Below are positions 26,963 through 37,548 of a stretch of DNA of 64,000 nt, in pieces. The notes beneath the pieces were generated by a model. That model was not told the origin of the DNA. It searched no databases and saw nothing but the letters and a program-made list of their open reading frames with translations. Every line of letters starts with the position of its first letter. Positions within the stretch are counted from its first letter, which is position 1. The translations under genes were made by a program, and so were the position numbers. Source of the stretch: Flavobacterium beibuense F44-8 (lineage in GTDB: Bacteria > Bacteroidota > Bacteroidia > Flavobacteriales > Flavobacteriaceae); the NCBI RefSeq assembly GCF_000769915.1, contig NZ_JRLV01000003.1:186001-250000 (forward strand), written 5' to 3'.

Positions 26963-29794
26963 ATGCTTAATAACGAAGAAACGATTGAAGTAATGGGCGC
27001 CCGTGCCCATAACCTTAAAAATATAGACGTAACCATACCAAGGGAAAAGCTTGTTGTAATAACAGGACTTTCGGGTTCAGGCAAATCATCACTGGCGTTT
27101 GACACCATTTATGCCGAAGGCCAGCGCAGATATATTGAAACCTTCTCGGCTTATGCCCGTCAGTTCCTTGGCGGACTGGAACGCCCTGATGTGGATAAAA
27201 TTGACGGACTTTCACCTGTTATCGCCATTGAGCAGAAAACCACAAGTAAGAGTCCGCGCTCTACCGTTGGCACCATTACCGAGATATACGACTTCCTGAG
27301 GCTTTTATACGCTCGTGCAGGTGAAGCCTACAGTTATGTTACCGGAGAAAAAATGGTAAGCTACAGCGACGACCAGATCAAAGAGCTTATTGTAGAGAAA
27401 TTCAATGGTAAACGTATAACCATACTGGCTCCTATTATCCGTTCCCGTAAAGGGCATTACCGTGAACTTTTTGAACAGATTTCTAAACAGGGATTCCTAA
27501 AAGTTCGTGTAGATGGCGAAATAAAGGATATTGAAAGTGGCATGAAACTGGATCGCTACAAAACCCATGATATTGAAACGGTTATAGACCGTATGCAGGT
27601 TGACAGCAGTGACGATTTAGACAAACGCATTAGCGAAAGTATCAAAACTGCCATGTACCACGGTGATGATGTAATGATGGTTATTGAACACGGTACAGAT
27701 GATGTTCGTTATTACAGTCGTAATTTAATGTGTCCTACATCGGGTATCTCCTACCCTAACCCAGAGCCTAATAACTTTTCGTTTAACTCCCCTAAAGGAG
27801 CGTGCGACAATTGTAACGGTTTAGGTACGGTAAACGAAATCAACATTAAAAAAATAATCCCTAACCCTAAACTATCTATCAAACAGGGAGGTTTTGCCCC
27901 GCTTGGAGAGTATAAAAACTCGTGGATATTTAAACAGCTTGAGGTTATAGGCGAAAAATACGGATTTAAACTTACCGATGCCATTGAGACCATTTCGCAG
28001 GAAGCAATGGATATGATAATGAATGGCGGTAACGAGAAGTTTACAGTAAACTCAAAGACACTTGGTGTAAACCGTGAATATAAAATTGATTTTGAAGGAA
28101 TTTCAAGTTTCATTCAAAACCAGTATGATGAAAGTGGTTCTACTTCTATAAAACGTTGGGCAAAAGACTTTATGGACGAGGTAGAATGCCCGGTTTGTAA
28201 CGGAACCCGACTTAAAAAAGAATCGCTATACTTTAAAATAGACGGTAAAAACATTGCCGAACTATCTTTTATGGATATATCAGACCTTGCTGAATGGTTT
28301 AACAACCTTAACGATAGGCTGTCTGAAAAACAAAAAATTATCGCTTCAGAAATTGTAAAGGAAATCAAAGCCCGTTTAAGCTTCCTTTTGGATGTAGGGT
28401 TAAATTATCTGGCACTTAACCGTAGTTCTAAATCCCTATCGGGAGGTGAGGCACAGCGTATAAGGCTAGCCACACAAATAGGATCACAGCTTGTAGGGGT
28501 ATTATATATACTTGATGAGCCAAGTATCGGATTGCACCAGCGTGATAACGAAAAACTGATTCATTCTCTTGAGCAGTTAAGAGATATTGGAAATTCGGTT
28601 ATTGTAGTTGAACACGATAAGGATATGATAGAGCGAGCGGATTATGTAATTGACATTGGCCCTGCTGCAGGACGTTTCGGCGGACAAATAGTAAGCAAGG
28701 GAACTCCTCAACAATTACTAAAAGAGCACACTCTTACAGCAAGTTACCTAAACGGAGAAAGAGAAATTGCCGTACCTAAAAAGCGTAGGGAAGGCAACGG
28801 TAATACCATAAAACTTAGCGGAGCTACCGGTAACAACCTAAAAAATGTTACTGTAGAATTCCCACTTGGTAAACTTATATGTGTAACAGGAGTATCGGGT
28901 AGCGGTAAATCGACTCTTATAAACGAAACCCTATACCCTATTCTTAATACACACTTTTTTAATGCGGTCAAAAAACCACAACCGTATAAAAAAATAGAAG
29001 GACTTGAGCATATTGATAAGGTTATTGATATAGATCAGTCACCTATAGGGCGAACACCACGTTCAAACCCTGCTACATATACTGATGTTTTCTCTGAAAT
29101 ACGCAGGCTGTTCACACAAACACCTGAAGCTATGATAAGGGGATACAAACCGGGACGCTTTAGCTTTAACGTTAAAGGCGGACGCTGTGAAACCTGTGAA
29201 GGATCAGGTTTAAGAGTTATAGAAATGAACTTCCTTCCTGATGTTTATGTGGAATGTGAAACCTGTCAGGGTAAACGTTTCAACAGGGAAACACTGGAAA
29301 TACGTTATAAAGGGAAATCAATATCAGATATACTAGACATGACGGTTGATGAGGCTGTTCCGTTTTTTGAAAATATCCCTAAAATTTTCCGCAAAATAAA
29401 AACCATTCAGGATGTAGGTCTTGGCTATATCACTCTAGGCCAGCAAAGTACTACCCTCTCAGGAGGTGAGGCACAAAGGATAAAACTGGCTACTGAACTT
29501 TCCAAAAAAGATACCGGAAATACCTTCTATATATTAGATGAGCCCACAACAGGATTGCATTTTGAAGACATAAGGGTGCTAATGGAAGTAATAAACAGAT
29601 TGGTTAAAAAAGGTAATACCGTACTTATTATTGAACATAATATGGACGTTATTAAGTTGGCCGATCATATTATTGATATTGGTTATGAAGGCGGTAAAGG
29701 TGGTGGTAAGCTAATAGCCGAAGGCACTCCCGAAGAAATTATAAAGAATAAGAAAAGTTATACAGCAAAATTTCTTAAAAAAGAGCTATCTTAG
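26963..29794 (+). CDS. uvrA: UvrA, excinuclease ABC subunit A
   Basis: A 943-residue DNA-damage recognition ATPase of nucleotide excision repair; as a dimer it loads UvrB at lesions. Both ATP-binding cassettes are complete: Walker [13 protein letters not shown] and [12 protein letters not shown], signatures [12 protein letters not shown] and [12 protein letters not shown], Walker [11 protein letters not shown] and [10 protein letters not shown]. The zinc motifs (CDNCNGLG..., CETCEGSG..., CETCQGK) are present. The length is the usual 940. The ATG is chosen because it follows a promoter box. It is followed, 28 bases later, by the LOG-family gene. The photolyase gene elsewhere in the window adds a second UV-repair route. 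Confidence 0.97.
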   Translation: MLNNEETIEVMGARAHNLKNIDVTIPREKLVVITGLSGSGKSSLAFDTIYAEGQRRYIETFSAYARQFLGGLERPDVDKIDGLSPVIAIEQKTTSKSPRSTVGTITEIYDFLRLLYARAGEAYSYVTGEKMVSYSDDQIKELIVEKFNGKRITILAPIIRSRKGHYRELFEQISKQGFLKVRVDGEIKDIESGMKLDRYKTHDIETVIDRMQVDSSDDLDKRISESIKTAMYHGDDVMMVIEHGTDDVRYYSRNLMCPTSGISYPNPEPNNFSFNSPKGACDNCNGLGTVNEINIKKIIPNPKLSIKQGGFAPLGEYKNSWIFKQLEVIGEKYGFKLTDAIETISQEAMDMIMNGGNEKFTVNSKTLGVNREYKIDFEGISSFIQNQYDESGSTSIKRWAKDFMDEVECPVCNGTRLKKESLYFKIDGKNIAELSFMDISDLAEWFNNLNDRLSEKQKIIASEIVKEIKARLSFLLDVGLNYLALNRSSKSLSGGEAQRIRLATQIGSQLVGVLYILDEPSIGLHQRDNEKLIHSLEQLRDIGNSVIVVEHDKDMIERADYVIDIGPAAGRFGGQIVSKGTPQQLLKEHTLTASYLNGEREIAVPKKRREGNGNTIKLSGATGNNLKNVTVEFPLGKLICVTGVSGSGKSTLINETLYPILNTHFFNAVKKPQPYKKIEGLEHIDKVIDIDQSPIGRTPRSNPATYTDVFSEIRRLFTQTPEAMIRGYKPGRFSFNVKGGRCETCEGSGLRVIEMNFLPDVYVECETCQGKRFNRETLEIRYKGKSISDILDMTVDEAVPFFENIPKIFRKIKTIQDVGLGYITLGQQSTTLSGGEAQRIKLATELSKKDTGNTFYILDEPTTGLHFEDIRVLMEVINRLVKKGNTVLIIEHNMDVIKLADHIIDIGYEGGKGGGKLIAEGTPEEIIKNKKSYTAKFLKKELS

Positions 29795-29822
29795 TAAGAG
29801 ACCTTAAAAATTTAATATTGCT

Positions 29823-30545
29823 ATGTCTAAAGAATATAAAGATGACGATGAGAAAATCCGTGAGGATTTGACCCCTAAAACATGGAATGAAATAAGGAGT
29901 AACGATTCGTGGGCTATTTTTAAAATAATGTCAGAATTCGTTAACGGCTTTGAAAGCATGGCCCGTATTGGTCCGTGTGTATCCATATTCGGTTCTGCAA
30001 GAACGAAAGGTGATCATAAATACTACCTATTAGCAGAGAAAATTGCCGAAAAAATATCTAAAGCAGGTTATGGTGTAATTACGGGTGGTGGTCCCGGTAT
30101 TATGGAAGCCGGTAATAAAGGTGCTGCAAAGGGGATGAGTCCTTCTGTAGGTCTTAATATTGATTTGCCTTTTGAACAACACTTTAACCAGTATATAGAT
30201 AGTGACAAGAATCTTAACTTCGACTACTTCTTTGTAAGGAAAGTAATGTTTGTTAAATATTCACAGGGGTTTGTAGTAATGCCGGGGGGCTTTGGTACAC
30301 TGGACGAAATGTTTGAAGCAATCACTCTTATTCAAACAAAAAAAATTGCCAAATTCCCTATTATACTTGTAGGTACAGAATTTTGGTGTGGTTTGATAGA
30401 CTGGATAAAAAATGTACTTATAGAAAAGTATTTTAATGCGAGTCCGGAAGACATGAACCTTATTAAAATAGTAGATACCGAAGATGAAGTGCTTGAAGTT
30501 ATAGATACATTCTACAAAAAATACAACCTTAGCCCTAACTTCTAA
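29823..30545 (+). CDS. LOG-family nucleotide hydrolase (TIGR00730)
   Basis: A 240-residue cytoplasmic protein of the lysine decarboxylase-like/LOG family. Signature motifs are ITGGGPGIMEAGNKGA (PGGxGTxxE-type binding loop precursor) and VVMPGGFGTLDEMFE. LOG enzymes release the base from cytokinin-type or purine nucleoside 5'-monophosphates (phosphoribohydrolase); older annotations as lysine decarboxylase are wrong. The N-terminal 60 residues (KDDDEKIREDLTPKTWNEI) are an extension typical of this branch. Likely in one operon with uvrA. Substrate is a purine nucleotide by family, not seen here. Confidence 0.9.
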   Translation: MSKEYKDDDEKIREDLTPKTWNEIRSNDSWAIFKIMSEFVNGFESMARIGPCVSIFGSARTKGDHKYYLLAEKIAEKISKAGYGVITGGGPGIMEAGNKGAAKGMSPSVGLNIDLPFEQHFNQYIDSDKNLNFDYFFVRKVMFVKYSQGFVVMPGGFGTLDEMFEAITLIQTKKIAKFPIILVGTEFWCGLIDWIKNVLIEKYFNASPEDMNLIKIVDTEDEVLEVIDTFYKKYNLSPNF

Positions 30546-30696
30546 ATTAGTATTTTATAAACATTTAACTATTTTAAAGGCAACCTTCAGGTAATATTAT
30601 ACATCTCTTTTTAAGGAAATATTAATGCTTGCATAGTTGTTATAACCATGCAAAAGCATATTTTAGTAAAAAGATTATTAATTTATACACCATACC

Positions 30697-33522
30697 TTGA
30701 ATCGTAATTTTAAACTGTTTTTTGCCCTTTTTTTTGTTCTCACATCGGGAGCATATGCCCAGCATCTCAATAAAATGTTTGTGGTACTCGACTATGAGAA
30801 TAACACCCTTAGGGTAAAACAGGAAATTACATTTCATAACCAGTCACAGGATACCCTATATGAATTTATCCTTAACGATTGGAACAATGCCTACTCCAGT
30901 AAAACTACTCCTTTAGGAAAGCGTTTCTCTGATGAATTTGTGCGTTCGTTCCATCTTGAAAAAGATGAAAAAAGAGGCCACACAACAATTTATTCGGTTA
31001 CTAATCAATATGGTGTTTCCTTAAAACATACCCGGCCTGAAAAACATCCTGATTTAATTAATATACAATTAATTAAACCTATTTACCCGAATGAAAAGTT
31101 TAATATAAGTCTTATGTATTATGTTAAGCTACCGGATGATAAATTTACCCGTTACGGATATGATAATAACGGTAACTTAAAGTTAAAGGACTGGTACCTT
31201 ACCCCTGCTCGTGTGGAAAACGGAAAGTTTATAAAAAACAGTAATGAAAATCTTGACGATATAGCTAATTCGTTTTGTGATTATCAGGTAACTTTAATTG
31301 CTGATGAGAAGCTTAATGTCACTACTGATTTGTATCAGGGAAATAAACAAAAAACCGATCGTGGTATTGAATACTTTTTCATTGGCGACGACCGCCAGGG
31401 ATTTAGTATGATTATTCAGCCTCACAATGATTTTGAAGTATTTACAAACTCAACCGTAGAGGTAAACACTAATTTAAAAGATTACAGGGTCACCGGTATA
31501 CAAAAGGCTTCTCTTATCAATAACATTATCAACTTCACCAATGATAATTTAGGAAAATACCCTTATGGTAAAATAACGGTTAGCGAAGTGGATTATGAAC
31601 GAAATCCGGTTTATGGACTTAATCAGTTACCATCATTTATAGCACCTTTTCCTGATTCGTTTATCTATGAAATAAAATTCCTGAAAACCTATCTAAACAA
31701 TTACCTTAAAAACACCCTTAGGTTAAATCCACGGGAAGATAACTGGATATACGACGGTATACAAACCTACCTTATGTATAAGTACATTGAAGAATATCAT
31801 CCTGAAAAAACCATGATGGGGATTAGATGGGGAATTCTTAAAGGGCATAATATTTTTAAGGTAGACTATAATTCAAAATTCAGCTACCTGTATTTGGTAA
31901 TGGCACGTAAAAATCTTGATCAGCCAATCGGTAATCCTAAAAATACTTTCATTAAGTTTAATGAACAGATGGCTGGTAAATACAAAGCAGGACTAGCCCT
32001 TAACTACCTTGACAGTTATCTTGAAAATGATGTAATACCGTTATCAATTAAAGAGTATTTTGAACTGAACAAAAGTCAGCAAACTACCCGTAATGATTTC
32101 AGGGAGATTATTGATTCTAAAACAGAAAAAGAGACAAACTGGTTTTACAACTCCATTGTAGACAGCAGGGATATAATTGATTATAAATTCGGGAAAGTAA
32201 AAAAGAAAAAAGACTCACTAAAGGTTACTATAAAAAATGAAACAAGGGTTAATGTTCCTGTTCCTCTCTACGGATTAAAAGATGGTGAAATTGTATTTAA
32301 ACATTGGTTAAACAATGTAAAAAAGGACAGTACATTTACCATTGCACGACAGGGGGCTGACAGATTAGCCATTAATTATGAAAATGAGGTAATTGAATAC
32401 AACAGGCGTAACAACTGGAAAAAACTAAATAAAATTGTTTTAAACAATAAACCTATAAAGTTTACCTTTTTCCAGGACTTGGAAGATCCGGGGTATAACC
32501 AGATATTTTATGTTCCAAACTTTACATTTAACCTGTATGACGGACTCTCATTAGGTTTACGTTTCCATAATAAATCGATACTTGAAAAACCGTTCACATT
32601 TAATGTAACACCTAGTTACTCAAGTAAAACAGGTGAACTTATAGGTTCTGCCTCTATGCAGTTTAATCATTATATAAGAGATGACGGCCCGTTGTATAAT
32701 ATTAGATACGGCCTAGGTGCCTCTACATACCACTACGCTCCTAACGCTGCTTATTTAAGGGTTTCACCTAGTATTCAGTTTAGGTTTAGAGACGAGAATT
32801 TACGAAGTAACAAAAAGCAATTCCTGTTATTACGACATATATTAGTTAATAGGGAAAACTCAAATTTTACGTTTACCGATCAGCAAAACGAAGACTATTC
32901 GGTATTTAATGCCCGATACACTTCTTCAGAATCGGAAGTTATAAGACACCTTGATTACTCTACCGATTTACAGATTGCCAATAACTTTGGTAAACTGGCC
33001 GGAGAGGTACAGTTTAGACGTTTATTTAATGATAACAGACAGATAAACCTACGTTTTTACGGTGGTATGTTTATGTATAAGGATACCGATTCTGATTACT
33101 ATAGCTTTGGTTTGGACCGCCCTACTGATTATCTTTTTGATTATAACTTCTACGGACGATCTGAAACTACCGGTATTTACAGTCAGCAGTTTGTTATGGC
33201 TGAAGGCGGATTTAAGTCAAAATTGGATACGCGATATGCAAATCAATGGATGACAACGGTAAATGCGAGTGTAAATATCTGGAATTGGGTAGAAGTTTAC
33301 GGAGATGCCGGATTTTTGAAGAATAAGTATCAAAATCCCGAATTTGTTTACGATAGCGGAATTCGTTTAAACCTTCTTACAGATTATTTTGAACTGTACT
33401 TCCCTGTATATTCGTCAAACGGTTTTGCCCTGAATGACAGCAATTATAGCCAAAATATACGCTTTGTGGTAACTTTAAGCCCAGGTACATTAATTAAATT
33501 ATTCACAAGGAAATGGCTGTAG
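30697..33522 (+). CDS. M1-like domain (inactive) fused to outer-membrane beta barrel
   Basis: A 941-residue exported protein. The signal peptide (residues 1-21, ending YAQ) supports the TTG start. Residues about 25-470 resemble an M1 aminopeptidase N-terminal and catalytic fold, but the zinc site is lost: YEIKF (324-328) stands where HExxH is expected and WIYDG (350-354) in place of WLxEG; the GxMEN region reads YGLNQLP. From about residue 590 to the end, alternating strands (for example YNQIFYVPNFTFNLYDGLSL) suggest an outer-membrane beta barrel, ending LIKLFTRKWL. No substrate or partner is evident. I infer a surface or outer-membrane role without peptidase activity. Confidence 0.8.
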   Translation: MNRNFKLFFALFFVLTSGAYAQHLNKMFVVLDYENNTLRVKQEITFHNQSQDTLYEFILNDWNNAYSSKTTPLGKRFSDEFVRSFHLEKDEKRGHTTIYSVTNQYGVSLKHTRPEKHPDLINIQLIKPIYPNEKFNISLMYYVKLPDDKFTRYGYDNNGNLKLKDWYLTPARVENGKFIKNSNENLDDIANSFCDYQVTLIADEKLNVTTDLYQGNKQKTDRGIEYFFIGDDRQGFSMIIQPHNDFEVFTNSTVEVNTNLKDYRVTGIQKASLINNIINFTNDNLGKYPYGKITVSEVDYERNPVYGLNQLPSFIAPFPDSFIYEIKFLKTYLNNYLKNTLRLNPREDNWIYDGIQTYLMYKYIEEYHPEKTMMGIRWGILKGHNIFKVDYNSKFSYLYLVMARKNLDQPIGNPKNTFIKFNEQMAGKYKAGLALNYLDSYLENDVIPLSIKEYFELNKSQQTTRNDFREIIDSKTEKETNWFYNSIVDSRDIIDYKFGKVKKKKDSLKVTIKNETRVNVPVPLYGLKDGEIVFKHWLNNVKKDSTFTIARQGADRLAINYENEVIEYNRRNNWKKLNKIVLNNKPIKFTFFQDLEDPGYNQIFYVPNFTFNLYDGLSLGLRFHNKSILEKPFTFNVTPSYSSKTGELIGSASMQFNHYIRDDGPLYNIRYGLGASTYHYAPNAAYLRVSPSIQFRFRDENLRSNKKQFLLLRHILVNRENSNFTFTDQQNEDYSVFNARYTSSESEVIRHLDYSTDLQIANNFGKLAGEVQFRRLFNDNRQINLRFYGGMFMYKDTDSDYYSFGLDRPTDYLFDYNFYGRSETTGIYSQQFVMAEGGFKSKLDTRYANQWMTTVNASVNIWNWVEVYGDAGFLKNKYQNPEFVYDSGIRLNLLTDYFELYFPVYSSNGFALNDSNYSQNIRFVVTLSPGTLIKLFTRKWL

Positions 33523-33687
33523 CATGTATTTTATAACACTTTTAGATGTTGTTAAAAAATACATAATATTTATTTTTAAAGAGTTTTTGTTGAAAATAAT
33601 TTATTGAAAAATAACTAAAAAACGATTTTACTGCCAAAAGTGAAATCATTTTTTTGTTTGAAATTTATGAAATTCAATACTTTTAAT

Positions 33688-33695
33688 TAAATTTG
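33688..33695 (+). promoter_or_regulatory. Putative -7 box (TAAATTTG) of E1 dehydrogenase
   Basis: Fits TAnnTTTG, 22 bases before the ATG. The 195-base gap upstream holds nothing else that I recognise apart from AT-rich runs. Confidence 0.5.
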
Positions 33696-33717
33696 TAGTC
33701 ATTCAATATTTGCGTTT

Positions 33718-36123
33718 ATGACTGAGACAGAAACTAAAAAGACTATTTCTTTTGACGATTTTAAAGCAGAAGTGCTTAATGATTATAAAGTTGCCATAGT
33801 AAGCAGAGAATGTAGCCTTTTAGGTCGCAAGGAAGTTCTTACAGGTAAAGCTAAATTTGGTATCTTCGGTGACGGAAAAGAAGTTCCGCAACTGGCAATG
33901 GCTAAGGCTTTTCGTAACGGAGATTTCCGTTCAGGTTACTATCGTGACCAAACCTTTATGATGGCTATTGGAAAGTTAAATATCCAACAGTTTTTTGCAG
34001 GGCTATACGGGCATAGTGATTTAGAGCACGACCCAATGTCGGCAGGTAGACAAATGGGTGGTCACTTCTCTACACACAGTCTTGATGAGAACGGAAACTG
34101 GAAAAGCTTAACACAGCAAAAAAATTCCAGTGCTGATATTTCCCCTACTGCAGGACAAATGCCAAGATTACTTGGTTTGGCTCAGGCTTCAAAAGTTTTC
34201 AGAAACGTTTCGGGTATTGAAAACAAAACCGATTTCTCCATAAACGGTAACGAAGTTGCATGGGGAACCATTGGTAACGCCAGTACTTCCGAAGGATTGT
34301 TTTTTGAAACAATAAATGCAGCAGGTGTATTACAGGTACCTATGATTATTAGTGTTTGGGATGATGAGTACGGTATTTCGGTACATGCACGCCACCAAAC
34401 CACTAAAGAGAATATATCTGAAATCCTTAAAGGATTCCAGCGTGATGAGGATAATAAAGGATATGAAATTATTGTAGTGAAAGGATGGGATTATCCTGAA
34501 CTGATTTCAGCTTACGAAAGAGCCTCACAAATAGCACGAGAGCAGCATGTTCCTGTTCTTATCCATGTACACGAACTTACTCAGCCACAGGGACACTCTA
34601 CATCTGGTTCTCACGAGCGTTACAAAAATGCCGATCGTTTATCATGGGAAGCAGAATACGACTGTATTGCCCAAATGAGAAAATGGATGATTGAGAACGA
34701 AATGGCTACAGCCGAAGATCTTGACGCTATCGATTCTCAGGCTAAGAAAGATGTTCTTGAAGGTAAAAAAGCTGCATGGAGTGCTTACACAAACCCTATA
34801 AAAGAAGAGCGTGATGAACTTGTTAGCGTTTTAAAAACAATTTCAGAGCAAAGCCCAAACAAAGTATTTATTGATAAATACATCAATGATCTTTCAGGCA
34901 TAAAAGAGCCTATAAGAAAGGAACTTTTAATCGCAGCAAGAAAAGTACTTCGTATAATTATTAAGGAAGCGGGTAAAAGCACACTTTCTACATGGATTAC
35001 TGCTTACACCGAAAAAATTCAGCCTAAATACAGCTCTCACCTATTCTCTCAGTCTGATAAAAACATATACAGCGTAAGCGAAGTGCTTCCTGAATATGCA
35101 GAGGGTAATGAAGAAGTTGACGGACGTGTAGTTATACGTGATAACTTTGACGCTCTTTTTGCTAAATATCCGAGTACGCTTGTTTTTGGTGAAGATTGCG
35201 GACACATAGGTGATGTTAACCAGGGACTTGAAGGAATGCAGGAAAAATATGGAGATTTCCGTGTTTGTGATGCCGGTATTCGTGAAGCAACCATATTAGG
35301 TCAGGGTATTGGTATGGCAATGAGAGGTCTTAGACCAATCGCAGAGATACAGTATCTTGATTACCTTTTATACGCTATACAGATAATGAGTGACGATTTA
35401 GCTACGTTACAATACCGTACAGCCGGTAGACAAAAAGCTCCGCTTATTATAAGAACCCGTGGTCACAGGCTTGAAGGTATATGGCACTCTGGTTCGCCAA
35501 TGGGGATGATAATCAATGCTATTAGAGGTATACATGTACTTGTCCCTAGAAATATGACTAAAGCAGCCGGTTTCTATAATACACTTTTAGAGACAGATGA
35601 GCCTGCATTAGTAGTAGAATGCCTTAACGGTTACAGGCTAAAAGAGAAAAAACCAACAAACCTTGGTGAGTTTAAAACCCCTATAGGTGTTGTTGAGACA
35701 ATAAAAGAAGGTACTGATATTACGCTTGTATCTTACGGCTCTACACTTAGACTTGTGGAACAGGCTGCTAAAGAGCTTCTTGAAGTGGGTATTGATGCTG
35801 AAATTATAGATGTACAGTCTTTACTACCTTTTGATATTAATCACGATATCGTAAAGAGTGTTGCTAAAACCAACAGACTTTTAGTGATTGATGAAGATGT
35901 TCCTGGTGGAGCTTCAGCTTACATACTGCAACAAATACTTGACGAGCAAAACGCTTACAGGTATTTAGACAGTAAACCGGAAACACTTACCTCTAAAGCA
36001 CACAGACCTGCTTATGGTACAGATGGAGATTATTTCTCAAAACCATCTGCTGAAGATATCTACGAGAAAGTTTATGCTATAATGCATGAAGTTAACCCAA
36101 CAGAATATCCACAATTATATTAA
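33718..36123 (+). CDS. Fused E1 alpha-beta 2-oxoacid dehydrogenase component
   Basis: An 801-residue protein carrying both E1 subunits of a branched-chain-type 2-oxoacid dehydrogenase in one chain. Residues about 20-400 are E1 alpha (RDQTFMMAIGKLN, HDPMSAGRQMGGHFS), and about 465-801 are E1 beta (FGEDCGHIGDVNQGL, IAEIQYLDYLLYAIQ, DEDVPGGASAYILQQILD). The ThDP-binding alpha motif is GNASTSEG (186-193) with DD 26 residues on (215-216), in place of GDG...NN. E1 decarboxylates a 2-oxoacid and reductively acylates the E2 lipoyl arm. The substrate is probably a branched-chain 2-oxoacid by relatedness. No E2 or E3 gene is adjacent. A terminator follows. Confidence 0.92.
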   Translation: MTETETKKTISFDDFKAEVLNDYKVAIVSRECSLLGRKEVLTGKAKFGIFGDGKEVPQLAMAKAFRNGDFRSGYYRDQTFMMAIGKLNIQQFFAGLYGHSDLEHDPMSAGRQMGGHFSTHSLDENGNWKSLTQQKNSSADISPTAGQMPRLLGLAQASKVFRNVSGIENKTDFSINGNEVAWGTIGNASTSEGLFFETINAAGVLQVPMIISVWDDEYGISVHARHQTTKENISEILKGFQRDEDNKGYEIIVVKGWDYPELISAYERASQIAREQHVPVLIHVHELTQPQGHSTSGSHERYKNADRLSWEAEYDCIAQMRKWMIENEMATAEDLDAIDSQAKKDVLEGKKAAWSAYTNPIKEERDELVSVLKTISEQSPNKVFIDKYINDLSGIKEPIRKELLIAARKVLRIIIKEAGKSTLSTWITAYTEKIQPKYSSHLFSQSDKNIYSVSEVLPEYAEGNEEVDGRVVIRDNFDALFAKYPSTLVFGEDCGHIGDVNQGLEGMQEKYGDFRVCDAGIREATILGQGIGMAMRGLRPIAEIQYLDYLLYAIQIMSDDLATLQYRTAGRQKAPLIIRTRGHRLEGIWHSGSPMGMIINAIRGIHVLVPRNMTKAAGFYNTLLETDEPALVVECLNGYRLKEKKPTNLGEFKTPIGVVETIKEGTDITLVSYGSTLRLVEQAAKELLEVGIDAEIIDVQSLLPFDINHDIVKSVAKTNRLLVIDEDVPGGASAYILQQILDEQNAYRYLDSKPETLTSKAHRPAYGTDGDYFSKPSAEDIYEKVYAIMHEVNPTEYPQLY

Positions 36124-36126
36124 TAC

Positions 36127-36158
36127 AAAAATCCCCGCTTTATAGCGGGGATTTTTAT
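36127..36158. terminator. Bidirectional terminator, E1 / aldehyde dehydrogenase
   Basis: Stem AAATCCCCGCT / AGCGGGGATTT with a 4-base loop, between two converging genes, with A-run and T-run flanks. Confidence 0.9.
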
Positions 36159-36175
36159 TTATAATGACTCCTATA

Positions 36176-37531
36176 TTATTTAGCAATGTAAACCGTTTTC
36201 ACATTTACAAACTCCTTAATTCCGTTTTCAGCGAGTTCACGTCCGAAACCTGATTTCTTAACTCCCCCGAAAGGTAAAGCCGGATCTGATTTAACCATTG
36301 CATTGATAAACACAGCTCCTTCTTCAAAAAGGCTTATTTTCTCTTTTATTCCTTCAATATCTTCTGTGAAAATGTTTACACCCAGCCCAAAATCAGAATA
36401 ATTACTCAACTTAACAGCTTCTTCAAAGCTATCAAAAGCAATTACCGGAGCTACAGGTCCAAAAACTTCCTCATTAAATAAAGGCATGTCAGAGGTAACA
36501 TTAACCACAATAGTAGGTTCATAAAAAGCATTGTTACGCCTACCTCCTATTATCACCTTTGCTCCCATATCAACAGATTTATTTACCTGCTTTTCTATAT
36601 CTTCTGCAAGATCTACCCTTGCAAGCGGACCAATATCAGTATCCTCATCCATAGGATTACCTGATTTAAGTTTTTTAACCTCGGTTGTAAAACGCTTCAA
36701 AAACTCATCATAAAGCGAGCTATGAACTAAAAAGCGCTTAGCCGCAATACAACTTTGCCCCGTGTTTTGCATTCTGGCAGTAACAGCTACCGGTACAGCC
36801 TTATCTAAATCGGCATCTTCCAGTACTATAAAAGCATTACTACCGCCAAGCTCCAATACTGATTTCTTTATAAGATTAGCAGCTGTAGATGCCACTGTAG
36901 CTCCTGCTTTTTCACTACCTGTAAGAGATACCCCTTTAATGATAGGATTCTCAATTACATTTTTAACCTGACTACCGGATATCTGAAGATTTTGATAAAT
37001 CATCTCAGGAAATTCAGCTTCTTTAAACAGCTCTTCCAGTAACTGAGCACACTCAGCTACGTTTGAAGCATGCTTAACCACAACAGTATTACCTGCAATA
37101 ATAGCCGGAATTGCAAAACGAAAAACCTGCCAGTATGGAAAATTCCAAGGCATTACTCCTAAAATAACCCCAAGAGGCTCGTGAGTAACAAAACTTTCAC
37201 CCGCATCCGAAGAAATTTTTTCATCCTGAAGGAACTTTTCTGCGTGTTCAAGGTAAAATTCACATAAAAGCGAGCACTTTTTCACCTCGGCAATAGCCTG
37301 CTTAAGCGGTTTTCCCATCTCCTGAGAACACTTTTCAGCCAGTAAATGTTGTTTTTTTGTTAAAACAAATATTAAATTTTTGATAAATTTCACCCTTTTT
37401 TTTAGGGGCGTTTTCCCCCATTTTCGAAAGCTTTTCTGACTAATTTCAAGCATTTGATTAACCTGAATGTCAGTGTAATACTGATATTCCGACAGGGTAC
37501 TTAAGTCGTATGGATTAGTTGTTAACGGCAT
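36176..37531 (-). CDS. NAD(P)-dependent aldehyde dehydrogenase (succinate-semialdehyde type)
   Basis: A 451-residue cytoplasmic enzyme of the aldehyde dehydrogenase superfamily. It has the cofactor-binding region VMPWNFPYWQVFRFAIPAI, the general-base Glu in LELGGSNAFIVLEDAD, the nucleophile Cys in NTGQSCIAAKRF, and EEVFGPVAPV. The short length and sequence match GabD-like (YneI/Sad type) succinate-semialdehyde dehydrogenases, which make succinate. It converges on the E1 gene and is divergent from the OmpA gene; the promoter of ompA overlaps the first codons of this gene. Confidence 0.92.
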   Translation of the reverse strand: MPLTTNPYDLSTLSEYQYYTDIQVNQMLEISQKSFRKWGKTPLKKRVKFIKNLIFVLTKKQHLLAEKCSQEMGKPLKQAIAEVKKCSLLCEFYLEHAEKFLQDEKISSDAGESFVTHEPLGVILGVMPWNFPYWQVFRFAIPAIIAGNTVVVKHASNVAECAQLLEELFKEAEFPEMIYQNLQISGSQVKNVIENPIIKGVSLTGSEKAGATVASTAANLIKKSVLELGGSNAFIVLEDADLDKAVPVAVTARMQNTGQSCIAAKRFLVHSSLYDEFLKRFTTEVKKLKSGNPMDEDTDIGPLARVDLAEDIEKQVNKSVDMGAKVIIGGRRNNAFYEPTIVVNVTSDMPLFNEEVFGPVAPVIAFDSFEEAVKLSNYSDFGLGVNIFTEDIEGIKEKISLFEEGAVFINAMVKSDPALPFGGVKKSGFGRELAENGIKEFVNVKTVYIAK

Positions 37532-37548
37532 TATAAAGTATATATTTG
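37519..37548 (+). promoter_or_regulatory. Bacteroidota-type promoter of the OmpA-like gene
   Basis: TTG, then exactly 19 bases, then TATATTTG: a full match to the TTG / TAnnTTTG consensus. It would give a leader of about 78 bases before the ATG. It overlaps the first codons of the divergent aldehyde dehydrogenase gene. A second, weaker box (TACATTTA) lies at 37585-37592. Confidence 0.7.

Noticed and set aside
29823-30545. Lysine decarboxylase
   Set aside because: The PGGxGT motif marks the LOG family; the older name is a known misannotation.
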